Below, piece by piece: positions 8,596-17,689 of a stretch of 21,714 nucleotides of DNA. The notes under the pieces are model-generated. The model saw only the letters and a program-made list of their open reading frames with translations. It searched no databases and had not been told where the DNA came from. This DNA comes from Blautia sp. BIOML-A1 (lineage in GTDB: Bacteria > Bacillota > Clostridia > Lachnospirales > Lachnospiraceae). The position numbers and the translations under genes are program-made. Numbering within the stretch: position 1 is the first letter of the stretch; each line of letters begins with the position of its first letter. The DNA lies in NCBI RefSeq assembly GCF_009883055.1, contig NZ_WWVR01000041.1, forward strand, positions 1 through 21,714, written 5' to 3'.

Positions 8596-9948
8596 TTATT
8601 TCCTTCTGAATTTCGCCATAAAGAATCCATCCGTTCCATGAACACCCGGCAGCAGCTGCAGATATCCAAGGCTGGTCGTTTCGGATTTAAGCTCATCCGG
8701 AACAAACTCATCAATACTTTCAAGTTTAAATGGATGGTTATTCATAAACCACATCATATTTTCTTCGTTTTCTTCTTTGGCAACCGTACAGGTACTGAAG
8801 ATCAGTACTCCTCTTGGTTTTACATATTCTGCAGCTTTATCCAGAATATTCCTCTGAAGAATCACCAGTTCTTCTTCCTTCTGTACAGTAGAGCGATACT
8901 TGATCTCCGGTTTCTTTCCGATCACTCCATATCCGGAGCATGGTACATCTGCAAGAACAATATCCGCCTTACATTCAGATTCCACATCGAATACCGTCGC
9001 ATCCTGCACATGAGCCTGAACATTGATAGCTCCTGTACGGTGAATGTTTTCGTTGATAAGCTCCACCTTATACTGGCTGACATCACGTGCATCCACAGTA
9101 CCAAAGCCTTCCATCTTATCTCCAAGATGAATGCTTTTGCCGCCCGGAGCCGCACACATATCGATGATGTAATCGCCCTTCTGCGGGTTTGCAATCTCTG
9201 AAACCAGCATGGAACTGACATCCTGTGCCACGATCTTTCCCTGAATAAACGCATCCAGTGCCAGAATATGATTGTATTCTGAGATTTTGAATGCATAAGG
9301 AAGATACGGTGCCGGCTCTACCTTAACCCCTTGATTTCTCAGACTTTCACAGGTCTCTTCCACCGAGTTGAGATATGTACGGCAGCGTACTGTCACCGGT
9401 TTTTCTTTCAGAAAATCTGCAAGCATCTTCTCCGTGATCTCCTCGCCGTAATCATTCAGCCAACGGAGAACCAACGGCTCCGGCATGGAATACCGGACTG
9501 AAAGATGTCGTACCAGATTTACCTTTCTTGACGGATACTCAAGCTCATCCTGCTGTCTCGCGATGGTTCGAAGCACCCCATTCACAAAAGGCTTCAGATT
9601 GTAAAAGCCTTTTTTCTGTGCGAGTTTCACTGCCTCATTGCATACGGCACTGTCCGGTACCCTGTCCATAAATCTCAGCTGATATACTGCACTTCTCAGG
9701 ATTTCTCTGATCGGCGGTTTCATTTTGTCTACTGTGATCTTTGAAAAAGAATCTATAATATAGTCGATCAGGATCCTGTATTCCAGAGTCCCCTCACAGA
9801 CTCTTGTAATAAAGGCACGTTCCTGCTTTGGAAGGAACTGATATTTGGAAAGTGCGTTTCGGATTGCAATATGACTGTGTTCTCCTTCTTCATTGATCTG
9901 AAGAAGAATCTCCAGTATCATTTCTCTTGTATTAATGCCGCTAGTCAT
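8596..9948 (-). CDS. rsmB: 16S rRNA m5C967 methyltransferase
   Basis: RsmB methylates C967 of 16S rRNA using SAM. The 450-aa product has an N-terminal NusB-like helical RNA-binding domain (about 1-135) and a C-terminal Rossmann methyltransferase domain with CAAPGGK (265-271), PCSG with catalytic-type Cys337 (336-339) and the second cysteine in STC at 387. A GTG one codon upstream is in frame; the ATG at 9948 is better placed behind GAGGA. The start overlaps the end of the peptidase gene by eight bases, and rlmN follows within two bases. Confidence 0.96.
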   Translation of the reverse strand: MTSGINTREMILEILLQINEEGEHSHIAIRNALSKYQFLPKQERAFITRVCEGTLEYRILIDYIIDSFSKITVDKMKPPIREILRSAVYQLRFMDRVPDSAVCNEAVKLAQKKGFYNLKPFVNGVLRTIARQQDELEYPSRKVNLVRHLSVRYSMPEPLVLRWLNDYGEEITEKMLADFLKEKPVTVRCRTYLNSVEETCESLRNQGVKVEPAPYLPYAFKISEYNHILALDAFIQGKIVAQDVSSMLVSEIANPQKGDYIIDMCAAPGGKSIHLGDKMEGFGTVDARDVSQYKVELINENIHRTGAINVQAHVQDATVFDVESECKADIVLADVPCSGYGVIGKKPEIKYRSTVQKEEELVILQRNILDKAAEYVKPRGVLIFSTCTVAKEENEENMMWFMNNHPFKLESIDEFVPDELKSETTSLGYLQLLPGVHGTDGFFMAKFRRK

Positions 9949-10648
9949 CACGTCTTCCTCCTGCCAGTATGATAAGTCTCAGAAGCTGCAGGATTGATCC
10001 GGCTAAAGCTGCAACATATGTCATTGCAGCTGCTGTCAGCACGCTGCGGGCTCCCTTTGCCTCGTCTGATCCGAGAATTCCCGTACTCTGAAGCATTTTC
10101 AGAGCTCTTGAAGATGCATTGACCTCAACAGGAAGTGTTACAAGCTGAAACAAGACTGCCAGTGAAAACAATACGATTCCTGCCGTCACCAGCGGCTGGA
10201 TCCCTGCAAAAAGTCCGATCAGAAATAATGGCCACGACAGGCTGCTTCCCAGATTCGCTGCCGGAACGATCGCACTTCGCATTTCAAGTGGGGCATAGTT
10301 GGTCGCATGCTGGATTGCATGTCCGCACTCATGTGCAGCAACTCCAACTGCTGCCAGCGAAGTCTGCCCGTAAATATCCTGTGAAAGATTCACTGTCTTC
10401 GTCCGGGGATCGTAATGGTCCGTCAGACTGCCCGCTATCGGCCTTACCTGTACATCTGTAATTCCGGCACTGTACAGAATCCTTCGGGCAGCTTCTTCAC
10501 CAGTAAGTCCTGATGCACTTCTCACTCTTTTGTAACGTGCAAAGGTACTTTTTAGTTTTGCAGATGCCAGAAGCGACAAAAGCATACCAATTACAAGAAG
10601 AAGGTACGTCCAGTCAAATCCATAATATCCATAACCATATGTGTACAT
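9941..10648 (-). CDS. yugP: YugP-type membrane neutral zinc metallopeptidase
   Basis: The 235-aa product has an N-terminal membrane segment (about 13-31), the zinc motif HECGH (106-110), hydrophobic segments at about 127-150 and 153-173, a candidate third ligand Glu175 in the VEVNASSRA block and a last membrane segment (about 205-230). This matches the neutral zinc metallopeptidase family typified by B. subtilis YugP. Substrates are unknown. The position between fmt and rsmB is seen in many Clostridia. The ribosome binding site AAGGAG lies in the end of fmt. The N terminus is rich in Tyr and Gly (MYTYGYGYYGFDW). Confidence 0.92.
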   Translation of the reverse strand: MYTYGYGYYGFDWTYLLLVIGMLLSLLASAKLKSTFARYKRVRSASGLTGEEAARRILYSAGITDVQVRPIAGSLTDHYDPRTKTVNLSQDIYGQTSLAAVGVAAHECGHAIQHATNYAPLEMRSAIVPAANLGSSLSWPLFLIGLFAGIQPLVTAGIVLFSLAVLFQLVTLPVEVNASSRALKMLQSTGILGSDEAKGARSVLTAAAMTYVAALAGSILQLLRLIILAGGRRDD

Positions 10649-10652
10649 CTTA

Positions 10653-11603
10653 TCACTCCTTATGATCTGTCAGTACTGTTCCGACCTCAACCTGATATCC
10701 TCGAAGGAACGCATCTGTTTCCATTCTCTTCTTTCCTTCAAGCTGTACTTCACAAAGAACCAGTACATCTTCGCCACAGGCTACATAAATTCCGGTTTTA
10801 TCCACTGCAATGATTGTTCCCGGAACAGTTTTTCCACCATTTACTGTTTTTTCTACTGTGGATTTCCATACTTTAAGTGTCTTGCCATTGAGAAAAGTAT
10901 ATGCACTCGGCCACGGATTCAGTCCTCGTACCAGTCTTTCAAGTTCTGCTGCACTTTTTGAGAAATCCATAAGTCCCATTTTCTTATTGATCATCGCCGC
11001 ATACGGTGTCGGACTCTCTTCCGGCTGTACCTCGTAGGAAGCTGTTCCATCTTCTATGGAAGGAAGTGTTTCAGTCAGAAGAGAAGCCCCTGCCTGTGCA
11101 AGCTTATCAAAAAGACTTCCACCTGTCTCCTCTTTATCAAGCGGAACAACCACTTTGGAAATCATATCACCGGTATCCAGGCCGGTTCCCATTCTCATGA
11201 TCGTCACACCGGATTCCTTCTCACCATCGATCACCGCCTGCTGGATCGGAGCGGCTCCACGGTATTTTGGAAGCAGGGATGCATGGATATTGATACATCC
11301 GTATTTCGGCATATCCAGGATCTTCTTTGGAATGATCTGTCCAAATGCTGCCACAACAATGATGTCCGGAGCAATGTTTTCCAGAATCTCCACGAATTCC
11401 GGATCCCGGACCTTAAGCGGCTGATACACCGGTATATCATACTTCATTGCTTCTTCTTTCACCGGAGTCGGCATAAGTGTCTTGCCTCTTCCCTTCGGTT
11501 TGTCCGGCTGCGTTACAACTGCTGCAACCTCATATCCTGATCTTACAAGAGCCTCTAGTGGCGGCACGGCAAAATCAGGAGTTCCCATATAAACTATTTT
11601 CAT
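10653..11603 (-). CDS. fmt: Methionyl-tRNA formyltransferase
   Basis: Fmt formylates initiator Met-tRNA using 10-formyl-THF. The 316-aa product is of normal length. It begins MKIVYMGTPDFAVPPLEAL and has the catalytic region INIHASLLPKYRGAAPIQ (about 104-121) with the conserved Asn105 and His107, plus the GLDTGD block (141-146). The C-terminal OB-like tRNA-binding domain occupies about 205-316. It follows def by 25 bases with AAAGGAG in front of the ATG. The def-fmt pair couples addition and removal of the formyl group. Confidence 0.97.
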   Translation of the reverse strand: MKIVYMGTPDFAVPPLEALVRSGYEVAAVVTQPDKPKGRGKTLMPTPVKEEAMKYDIPVYQPLKVRDPEFVEILENIAPDIIVVAAFGQIIPKKILDMPKYGCINIHASLLPKYRGAAPIQQAVIDGEKESGVTIMRMGTGLDTGDMISKVVVPLDKEETGGSLFDKLAQAGASLLTETLPSIEDGTASYEVQPEESPTPYAAMINKKMGLMDFSKSAAELERLVRGLNPWPSAYTFLNGKTLKVWKSTVEKTVNGGKTVPGTIIAVDKTGIYVACGEDVLVLCEVQLEGKKRMETDAFLRGYQVEVGTVLTDHKE

Positions 11604-11628
11604 AATATGCTCCTTTTTTCATCTGTCA

Positions 11629-12111
11629 TTATTCGAAATCTTCATCCTCATCATAGCTGGTTCTGTGCAGATCTCCCTCTACAAGATCTGTATACATCTT
11701 TCCATCCAGATGGTCTATCTCATGGCAGAATGCTCTTGCAAGAAGTTCTGTTCCTTCATAGATTACTTCTTCCATATCCTCATTCATGGCTTTTACTTTG
11801 ACATAATTCGGACGGGTCACCTGTCCTGCCATACCCGGAACGCTTAAGCATCCTTCATCTCCCGTCTGTTCTCCGGATGTTTCCAGAATTTCCGGATTGA
11901 TCAGGACGATCGGGCCGTCTCCGATGTCAATAACTACAATCCTCTTGAGGATTCCGACCTGCGGTGCTGCAAGCCCTACTCCCATCGCTTCATACATGGT
12001 ATCCAGCATATCGTCTACCAGTGTTACGATCTTTGGTGTAATTTCCTTTACCGGTTTGCTGATCTTTCTCAGCACCGGATCTCCATCTGTTCTGATTGTT
12101 CTGATTGCCAT
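11629..12111 (-). CDS. def: Peptide deformylase
   Basis: This metal hydrolase removes formyl from new protein N termini. The 160-aa product has all three family motifs: GVGLAAPQ (44-51), EGCLS with the metal Cys88 (86-90) and HEIDH (130-134). The short length and the EGCLSVP form suggest a type 1 enzyme. The C terminus is acidic (DEDEDFE). The ribosome binding site is AAAGGAAG. It sits 17 bases after priA and ahead of fmt. Confidence 0.97.
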   Translation of the reverse strand: MAIRTIRTDGDPVLRKISKPVKEITPKIVTLVDDMLDTMYEAMGVGLAAPQVGILKRIVVIDIGDGPIVLINPEILETSGEQTGDEGCLSVPGMAGQVTRPNYVKVKAMNEDMEEVIYEGTELLARAFCHEIDHLDGKMYTDLVEGDLHRTSYDEDEDFE

Positions 12112-12128
12112 TTCTTTCTTCCTTTCTT

Positions 12129-14351
12129 TTATCCTGCGTAATCAAACTGTATATATAATTTCCGGAAGCCGGAATTTATTTCAATATATTTTTCTGCTTT
12201 GTCCTTAATATCCATGAGCACCTTCTCATCCTGATGCTTCAGATAAATAACCTTGTGATAAATATCATTAATCTTTCCAACAGAAGCACTGGCAGGACCG
12301 ATCACATGGACTTTGTATTTTTCGCCGACCGTTCCGACAAATTTACCAAGATACTCCATCCCCTGGCTCAGAAGTTTCTCATCTTCTCCTGCTGCAAGGA
12401 TCGACAGCATATGTGCTGCAGGCGGATAATCCATCAGAATCCGATAACTCATCTCCGCCTGATAAAAAGCCTCATAATCCTGTGTTGCTGCAGCCTGAAT
12501 GCTGTAATGCTCCGGATGATAGGTCTGAATGACCGCCTCACCCGGCTTTCTTCCTCTTCCAGATCTTCCGACTGCCTGTGTCAGAAGCTGGAAAGTTCTC
12601 TCTGCACAGCGGTAATCTGACGCGTACAAGGAAAGATCTGCTGCCACTGCACCAACCAGTGTCACATCCGGAAAATCATGTCCTTTAACGATCATCTGGG
12701 TTCCCACCAGAATATCCGCCTCATGTGCGGCAAAAGAGGACAGTATCTTCTCATAGCTTCCTTTATTTCTCGTGGTATCATAGTCCATTCGAAGTACCTG
12801 TGCCTTCGGAAAAGTCTTATGAAGAACCTGTTCGATCTGCTGTGTTCCGGCCTTAAATCCACCAATGTAAGGCGAACCACAGGACGGACATTTCGCCACT
12901 GCCGGTCTCTCATAACCACAGTAATGACAGATCAGCTTCCCGTTATTGTGTTCTGTAAGTGACACATCACAATGCGGACATTTAAGGACTTCTCCACAGG
13001 AACGGCACGATACAAATCCCGCAAATCCTCTTCTGTTCAGAAATAATATCGACTGTTCGCCTCTTTCCAGACGCTTTTCGATAGAATCCTTAAGTTTCCG
13101 GCTCAGGATCGAGCGGTTTCCTGCCTTTAATTCTCCTCGAAGATCCACAACAGATACTTCCGGCAGCGGACGCTCCTCAAAACGTACGGTCAGTTTTGTA
13201 AGCAGATACTCCCCTGCTTCTGCCCTACAGTACGCTTCCAGAGACGGAGTTGCCGATCCCATGACCACACAGGCACCTTCCTGCACCGCCCTCTGCACTG
13301 CCACCTCTCGTGCATGATATCGCGGGCTGCTCTCACTCTTATAAGTCTGCTCATGTTCCTCATCAATTATGATAAGTCCCAGCCTGGAAAAAGGTGTAAA
13401 AAGTGCCGACCTCGGCCCTACCATGATCTGGATCTCGCCCTGCTTCGCCCTTCGAAACTGATCATAACGTTCTCCCAGGGACAGACGCGAGTTCAGCACA
13501 GATACTTTTTCGCCAAACCATCCATAAAATCGTCTGACTGTCTGATAGGTCAGCGAAATCTCCGGGATCAGCACAATAACCTGTCTGCCCTGTTCTACTA
13601 CCTGCTCGATCAGTTTCATATAAACCTGGGTCTTACCACTTCCTGTAACACCATGAATAAGCACCGGCCGTGGTGATTCCCGCTTCCATTCTTCCTGTAT
13701 CTGATCGAGAACCTTTTTTTGTGGTTCTGTAAGCTCAGACAGCTTCTCTCTTGGAATCGCTTCTCCTTTTACAGGGATACGATAAACCTCATCCTGCTGA
13801 ATGCGGATCACGCCCTGCTCCACAAGCGGATTAAGCACAGACGAGGTCATTCCGAGGTTTTTGGCTGCTTCCGTGTAATCTAACTCCGGCTTCTCACAGA
13901 GAGCTCTCAGAATCCTGGCTCTCGCTTTACATCTGCTTTTTTCAAGCTTTTCTGCAAGTGCGATTGCTTCTTCCTCGTTTATGTTCAACAAAATGCGACG
14001 TTTTTCCTTTGACCTGACCTTCTCTCTGACCGGAAGTACGGTTTTGAGTGCCTGTGCCATTGTTGATCCATATCGTTCTTTCATCCAGGCAGCAAGCACG
14101 ATCAGTTTTTCTTCTGTCGTCTCCTGGCTGCTGCTGATGCCCTTAAGCGGCTTGATCTTTGACGGATCCAATTCCGGCTCTTTGGAAAGCCCGATCACAT
14201 ATCCTTTGCGTTCATGGTTTCCGTTTCCAAAAGGAATCGTCACTACCATTCCCACCTGGATCTCATCCTCCATTTCCAAAGGAACGCGATACTGAAAACT
14301 ACGATCGAGCTTCTCATGTGAAATATCTACAATGATATCTGCATACATCAT
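12129..14351 (-). CDS. priA: Primosomal replication restart helicase PriA
   Basis: PriA is a 3'-5' superfamily 2 helicase that recognises stalled forks and reloads the replisome. The 740-aa product has an N-terminal DNA-binding domain (about 1-105), a winged-helix region, Walker A GVTGSGKT (234-241), the DEEH box (330-333), GSATPS (365-370) and eight zinc-binding cysteines in four pairs between 449 and 491 (449/452, 458/461, 475/478, 488/491). The C-terminal helicase lobe contains QAVGRSGRG. Two adjacent ATG codons are possible starts; the first overlaps the murE stop by four bases. The nearest good ribosome binding site (AAGGAGG) is about 16 bases away, so coupling to murE translation may help. 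Confidence 0.97.
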   Translation of the reverse strand: MMYADIIVDISHEKLDRSFQYRVPLEMEDEIQVGMVVTIPFGNGNHERKGYVIGLSKEPELDPSKIKPLKGISSSQETTEEKLIVLAAWMKERYGSTMAQALKTVLPVREKVRSKEKRRILLNINEEEAIALAEKLEKSRCKARARILRALCEKPELDYTEAAKNLGMTSSVLNPLVEQGVIRIQQDEVYRIPVKGEAIPREKLSELTEPQKKVLDQIQEEWKRESPRPVLIHGVTGSGKTQVYMKLIEQVVEQGRQVIVLIPEISLTYQTVRRFYGWFGEKVSVLNSRLSLGERYDQFRRAKQGEIQIMVGPRSALFTPFSRLGLIIIDEEHEQTYKSESSPRYHAREVAVQRAVQEGACVVMGSATPSLEAYCRAEAGEYLLTKLTVRFEERPLPEVSVVDLRGELKAGNRSILSRKLKDSIEKRLERGEQSILFLNRRGFAGFVSCRSCGEVLKCPHCDVSLTEHNNGKLICHYCGYERPAVAKCPSCGSPYIGGFKAGTQQIEQVLHKTFPKAQVLRMDYDTTRNKGSYEKILSSFAAHEADILVGTQMIVKGHDFPDVTLVGAVAADLSLYASDYRCAERTFQLLTQAVGRSGRGRKPGEAVIQTYHPEHYSIQAAATQDYEAFYQAEMSYRILMDYPPAAHMLSILAAGEDEKLLSQGMEYLGKFVGTVGEKYKVHVIGPASASVGKINDIYHKVIYLKHQDEKVLMDIKDKAEKYIEINSGFRKLYIQFDYAG

Positions 14352-15820
14352 TGATTTTTGTCCTGGTCCTCCTTGAGGATTTCTGCGATCAGAACCCTCT
14401 CATCCATAGGATACTTCTTTCCCTTGATCTCCTGGTAATCTTCATGTCCCTTGCCGGCAAGAACAATGATATCTCCCGGCTCTCCATGATGGATCGCATA
14501 GGCAATTGCCTCCTTACGGTCACAGATCTCCACATATTTACCGTTTGTTCTTGCTATTCCGGTCTTGATATCATCAATAATTGCCTGCGGTTCCTCAAAT
14601 CTTGGATTGTCTGATGTGATGATCGTCAGATCTGCCATCTTTCCAGAAACCTCTCCCATCTCATAACGCCGGGATTTCGCACGGTTTCCTCCGCAGCCAA
14701 ACAGACATACAAGTCTGTGCGGATGATACTCTCTTAGCGTTGTAAGAAGGCTTTCCAGTGCCATTGCGTTATGTGCATAGTCAATCATCAGCGTAAATTC
14801 ATCGGATACTTTGATCATCTCTATACGACCTTTGACTCTGGCAACTTTGAGTGCTCTGATGATATTCTCCTGAGAAACTTTAAAATGACGGCAAATTGCA
14901 ATTGCAGTCAGTGAATTATAGATACTGAATTTACCTGGAATGTCAATTTCCACTGGAAAATCCATAAGTCCCCTGACATGATAGGAGATTCCGAGATATC
15001 CCTTGCCTCCGATCATATGTGCATCTTCTGCACGAAGATCTGCTTCCGGTGAAAATCCATAGGTTTCCAGATCACAGGTATGTCCCTCAATAATTTTCTC
15101 AAAATGCTCATCGTCGCGGTTTACGATACCAACCTTACACTGGCGGAGAAGCATGGATTTGCAGGCAAGATAATGTGCAAAATCTCTGTGCTCATTCGGT
15201 CCGATATGATCTGGTTCAATATTTGTAAAGATACCATAGTCAAAAACAAAGCCCTGTGTTCTGTGAAGCATAAGTCCCTGTGAAGAAACTTCCATAACCA
15301 CACAGTCACAGCCCGCATCTACCATCTTGCGGAAATATTTCTGGACAACAAAGGATTCCGGAGTTGTATTAGCGGCCGGAATCACCTCATCACCGATGAT
15401 CGCTTCGATCGTTCCGATCAGACCAACCTTATAGCCGGCATTTTCGAGGATAGATTTGACCATATAAGTTGTTGTGGTCTTTCCTTTGGTTCCGGTAATT
15501 CCAATCGTCTTGAGTTTCTCTGCCGGATGTCCGAAATATGCTGCTGAGATAAACGCCATAGCATAACGTGTATCTTCTACTTTAATAACAGTGACATCCT
15601 GCGGTGCCTCTATATCCTCCTGAACCACAAGTGTCTTCGCACCCTTTGCGATTACATCCGGTACAAATTTATGTCCGTCCACAACTGCACCCTTGATGCA
15701 GATGAACAGAGAATTCTCAATGACCTTTCGGGAGTCATACTCTACCGTGCTGACTTCCTGTTCCACGCTGCCCTGACAGCAGCTATATTCCAATCTCTCT
15801 AATAATGATGAAACTTTCAT
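14348..15820 (-). CDS. murE: UDP-MurNAc-L-Ala-D-Glu:meso-diaminopimelate ligase
   Basis: MurE adds the third residue of the peptidoglycan stem peptide in the cytoplasm. The 490-aa product has the ATP site GITGTKGKTTT (107-117), the UDP-MurNAc region NTTPES (151-156), Lys221 in the position of the carbamylated lysine, the C-terminal ligase domain with DYAHN (347-351), and DNPR (404-407). DNPR followed by Glu is the signature for meso-diaminopimelate rather than lysine, so a DAP-type wall is predicted. It is the first gene of the long minus-strand run, with GGAGGA in front of the ATG and a promoter in the gap upstream. Confidence 0.96.
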   Translation of the reverse strand: MKVSSLLERLEYSCCQGSVEQEVSTVEYDSRKVIENSLFICIKGAVVDGHKFVPDVIAKGAKTLVVQEDIEAPQDVTVIKVEDTRYAMAFISAAYFGHPAEKLKTIGITGTKGKTTTTYMVKSILENAGYKVGLIGTIEAIIGDEVIPAANTTPESFVVQKYFRKMVDAGCDCVVMEVSSQGLMLHRTQGFVFDYGIFTNIEPDHIGPNEHRDFAHYLACKSMLLRQCKVGIVNRDDEHFEKIIEGHTCDLETYGFSPEADLRAEDAHMIGGKGYLGISYHVRGLMDFPVEIDIPGKFSIYNSLTAIAICRHFKVSQENIIRALKVARVKGRIEMIKVSDEFTLMIDYAHNAMALESLLTTLREYHPHRLVCLFGCGGNRAKSRRYEMGEVSGKMADLTIITSDNPRFEEPQAIIDDIKTGIARTNGKYVEICDRKEAIAYAIHHGEPGDIIVLAGKGHEDYQEIKGKKYPMDERVLIAEILKEDQDKNQ

Positions 15821-15856
15821 ATTTGATCCTCCTCACTTCGAGATTTAATCCATTAT

Positions 15857-15885
15857 AGAATATCACAGGTTAGACCCTTTTTCAA
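15857..15885 (-). promoter_or_regulatory. Probable sigma-A promoter for the murE-thiN run
   Basis: On the minus strand TTGAAA (15880-15885) and TATTCT (15857-15862) are 17 bases apart, 36 bases before murE. A perfect TATAAT lies at 15852-15857 but is 22 bases from the same -35, so the true -10 is uncertain. The position fits a promoter for the whole minus-strand run. Confidence 0.45.
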
Positions 15886-15929
15886 ATATGTCTTGTCATA
15901 TATAGCAACAGGTTGTATAATAAATAATT

Positions 15930-16050
15930 GTTCACAGGTAATATCCCGCGAGGTGTTTTGCCATGAATATGGCAAAATCCCGAGACATACGGGGCAAAAT
16001 GCTATCACCGAAGGTGATTTGGAATGCATTTTGACCAAGTTACTGTGAAC
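15930..16050. repeat. Structured interspersed repeat (REP/MITE-like), about 120 bases
   Basis: It is bounded by an imperfect inverted repeat, GTTCACAGGTAA (15930-15941) and TTACTGTGAAC (16040-16050). Inside are a hairpin TTTTGCCAT/ATGGCAAAA around GAAT, a small CCCG/CGGG hairpin, and a longer arm in which CAAAATGC pairs with GCATTTTG around ATCACC-GAA-GGTGAT. A 25-base stretch (15946-15970) recurs with one mismatch on the opposite strand at 21196-21220. It contains no transposase and no convincing gene. It sits between the murE promoter and the thi riboswitch. A chromosomal repeat family is the best reading; the name is descriptive only. Confidence 0.7.
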
Positions 16051-16123
16051 AGAGTGCACAGTAACTATAATAATCTTGTATTTTTTAGCTGTGCAATAAT
16101 CAACAGTTAATGTAATTCTATAT

Positions 16124-16218
16124 GAAACAGGGGAGCTGGCTGAAGCTGGCTGAGAGGAAACTGGATGGTTTCGACCCTTAACCTGATTTGGATAATGCCA
16201 ACGTAGGGAAATACTGAC
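16124..16218 (+). promoter_or_regulatory. TPP riboswitch (THI element)
   Basis: The conserved blocks of the thi-box aptamer are present in order: GGGGAGC (16130-16136), GCTGAGAG (about 16149-16156), ACCCTTAACCTGAT (about 16175-16188) and GGATAATGCCAACGTAGGGAA (ending 16210). CAG (16128-16130) and CTG (16214-16216) can close the basal stem. A perfect 10-base tandem copy of AGCTGGCTGA (16134-16153) builds the variable P3 arm. It lies upstream of four thiamine genes and is followed by a terminator, so TPP binding should reduce transcription of the operon. The promoter feeding it was not clearly identified; a TATAAT at 16066-16071 lacks a good -35. Confidence 0.95.
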
Positions 16219-16228
16219 GATATTTTCA

Positions 16229-16258
16229 GGAGAATTCCCTCGGGATTTCTCCTTTTTT
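16229..16258 (+). terminator. Riboswitch-controlled intrinsic terminator
   Basis: GGAGAA and TTCTCC form the outer stem and CCC/GGG the inner stem, with one T-T mismatch between them. Six T residues follow (16253-16258). It lies 11 bases after the aptamer and 84 bases before thiW. The bases TTCCCT (16235-16240) inside it are complementary to AGGGAA (16205-16210) at the 3' side of the aptamer, giving a candidate antiterminator when no TPP is bound. Confidence 0.88.
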
Positions 16259-16342
16259 GTGCTGTTTTTCAGACCAGAAGTTTCATATAACAGGATACCT
16301 GATATTTACGGTATCTTCATCAAAACAAAGGAGGTCATCAAA

Positions 16343-16852
16343 ATGTCCAGAAACAATACGCACGCTGTGCAGAAGCTGGCGGTTGCCGGTGTCCTGACTG
16401 CGGTTGCTGTTGTCGGCAGTTTCCTGAGTGTTCCGGTTGCTGGCAGTAAATGTGCACCCGTACAGCATATGGTCAATGTATTTGCTGCTGTTCTTCTTGG
16501 ACCATGGTGGGGAATCGGCATCGCATTCTGTGCAAGCCTGATCCGTAATCTTCTCGGAATCGGAAGCATTCTTGCATTTCCGGGAAGTATGGTCGGGGCT
16601 CTTTGCTGCGGACTTATGTATCATTTTACCAGACGCCTGAGCCTTACCTGTACTGCCGAAGCACTCGGAACCGGGATCTTAGGCGGACTTGCCGCTTATC
16701 CGGTTGCCCGTTTTGCCATGGGAATCGCTCCTGCCGGCTTTACGGTATACATGATTCCGTTCTTTATCTCAACTCTGGCCGGCAGTATCCTTGCTTACCT
16801 GCTTCTTCGTATTTTTGAAAAAAGCCAGGTACTTGATTCTGTGATGAGGTAA
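16343..16852 (+). CDS. thiW: ThiW, substrate-binding membrane subunit of a thiazole ECF transporter
   Basis: ThiW proteins are S components of energy-coupling factor transporters, predicted from riboswitch-linked gene context to import the thiazole moiety (HET) of thiamine. The 169-aa product is very hydrophobic, with about five or six membrane segments, and has the family-like block GPWWGIGIAFCASLIRNLLG followed by FPGSMVGAL. The shared ECF ATPase and T subunits are not in the window. An upstream in-frame GTG at 16259 would add 28 residues from the terminator region. The ATG at 16343 is chosen because AAAGGAGG precedes it by eight bases. thiM follows three bases later, which supports a role in thiazole salvage. 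Confidence 0.9.
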   Translation: MSRNNTHAVQKLAVAGVLTAVAVVGSFLSVPVAGSKCAPVQHMVNVFAAVLLGPWWGIGIAFCASLIRNLLGIGSILAFPGSMVGALCCGLMYHFTRRLSLTCTAEALGTGILGGLAAYPVARFAMGIAPAGFTVYMIPFFISTLAGSILAYLLLRIFEKSQVLDSVMR

Positions 16853-16855
16853 GAT

Positions 16856-17662
16856 ATGAATAGAAATGAAATCCTGAATGCCCTCTTAAAAAAACATCCC
16901 AAGATCCACTGTCTGACCAATCCGGTCACTATGAATGATGTTGCAAATATTCTTCTTGCGGCCGGCGGAAGTGCTGTAATGGCCCAGGATGAACAGGAGG
17001 CTGCTGAGATCACTACCTTCTGTCAGGGAACCCTTCTTAATACCGGAGTTCCGGACGAAGGCAAAATAAGAGCGTGCATTCTTGCCGGAAAGCGAGCCAA
17101 TCAGCTTGGTCATCCTGTCATCCTCGATCCGGTAGGTGCAGGTGGAAGCTCCTTTCGTCAACAGGAGCTGAAGAAGCTTCTGGAGCAGGTTCATCCATCT
17201 ATAGTCCGCTGCAATCAGGAAGAAGCCGCTGTACTCTGTTCTTTCCATTCCGCAAAAGAAACTCATTTTTCACGCGGCGGTGTGGAAAGCAGTCTTCATA
17301 TGGACTCACAAAATCTGGAGTCACTCGCAATGAAAGCCGCCCGACTTTATCGCTGCACCTTTTTTATCACGGGTGAAACAGATATTGTTTCAGACGGCAC
17401 ACAGACTCTTCTTCTAAGAGGCGGAGATTCCAGACTCTGCAGGATCACAGGCGGCGGATGTATGCTTTCTGCACTTTGTGCCCTGTTCTGCTGCAGTGGT
17501 GCTTCTGCTTTTGAAGCCGCTGCCACAGCCGGTCAGATCTGGAAGGAGATTTCGGAAGAAGCCGGTACACGTATCGATCAGAACGGCGGCGGCATCGGAC
17601 AGTTCCATGCGCTGCTCATGGATGTGGCCGAGGAAAAAATCTATTTTGCAAACCGTTTATAA
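16856..17662 (+). CDS. thiM: Hydroxyethylthiazole kinase
   Basis: ThiM phosphorylates 4-methyl-5-(2-hydroxyethyl)thiazole, allowing salvage of the thiazole half of thiamine. The 268-aa ribokinase-fold product has the substrate block HCLTNPVTMNDVANILLAAG (18-37), DPVGAG (91-96) and the nucleotide/catalytic block ITGGGCMLSAL (197-207) with Cys202 at the usual catalytic position. The more common form of this block is TGTGC, so the Thr before the second Gly is replaced by Gly. It starts three bases after the thiW stop, with its ribosome binding site inside the end of thiW. Confidence 0.93.
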   Translation: MNRNEILNALLKKHPKIHCLTNPVTMNDVANILLAAGGSAVMAQDEQEAAEITTFCQGTLLNTGVPDEGKIRACILAGKRANQLGHPVILDPVGAGGSSFRQQELKKLLEQVHPSIVRCNQEEAAVLCSFHSAKETHFSRGGVESSLHMDSQNLESLAMKAARLYRCTFFITGETDIVSDGTQTLLLRGGDSRLCRITGGGCMLSALCALFCCSGASAFEAAATAGQIWKEISEEAGTRIDQNGGGIGQFHALLMDVAEEKIYFANRL

Positions 17663-17689
17663 GCTTTTCAAATAAGGAGACAACTCTCT

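Noticed and set aside
15853..16059. 68-codon open frame on the minus strand through the repeat
   Set aside because: It is fully explained by the structured repeat and the murE promoter region, with no ribosome binding site.
16259..16342. Upstream GTG start that would lengthen ThiW by 28 residues
   Set aside because: It begins inside the tail of the terminator and lacks a ribosome binding site, while the ATG at 16343 has AAAGGAGG at the right distance and begins a normal membrane protein.
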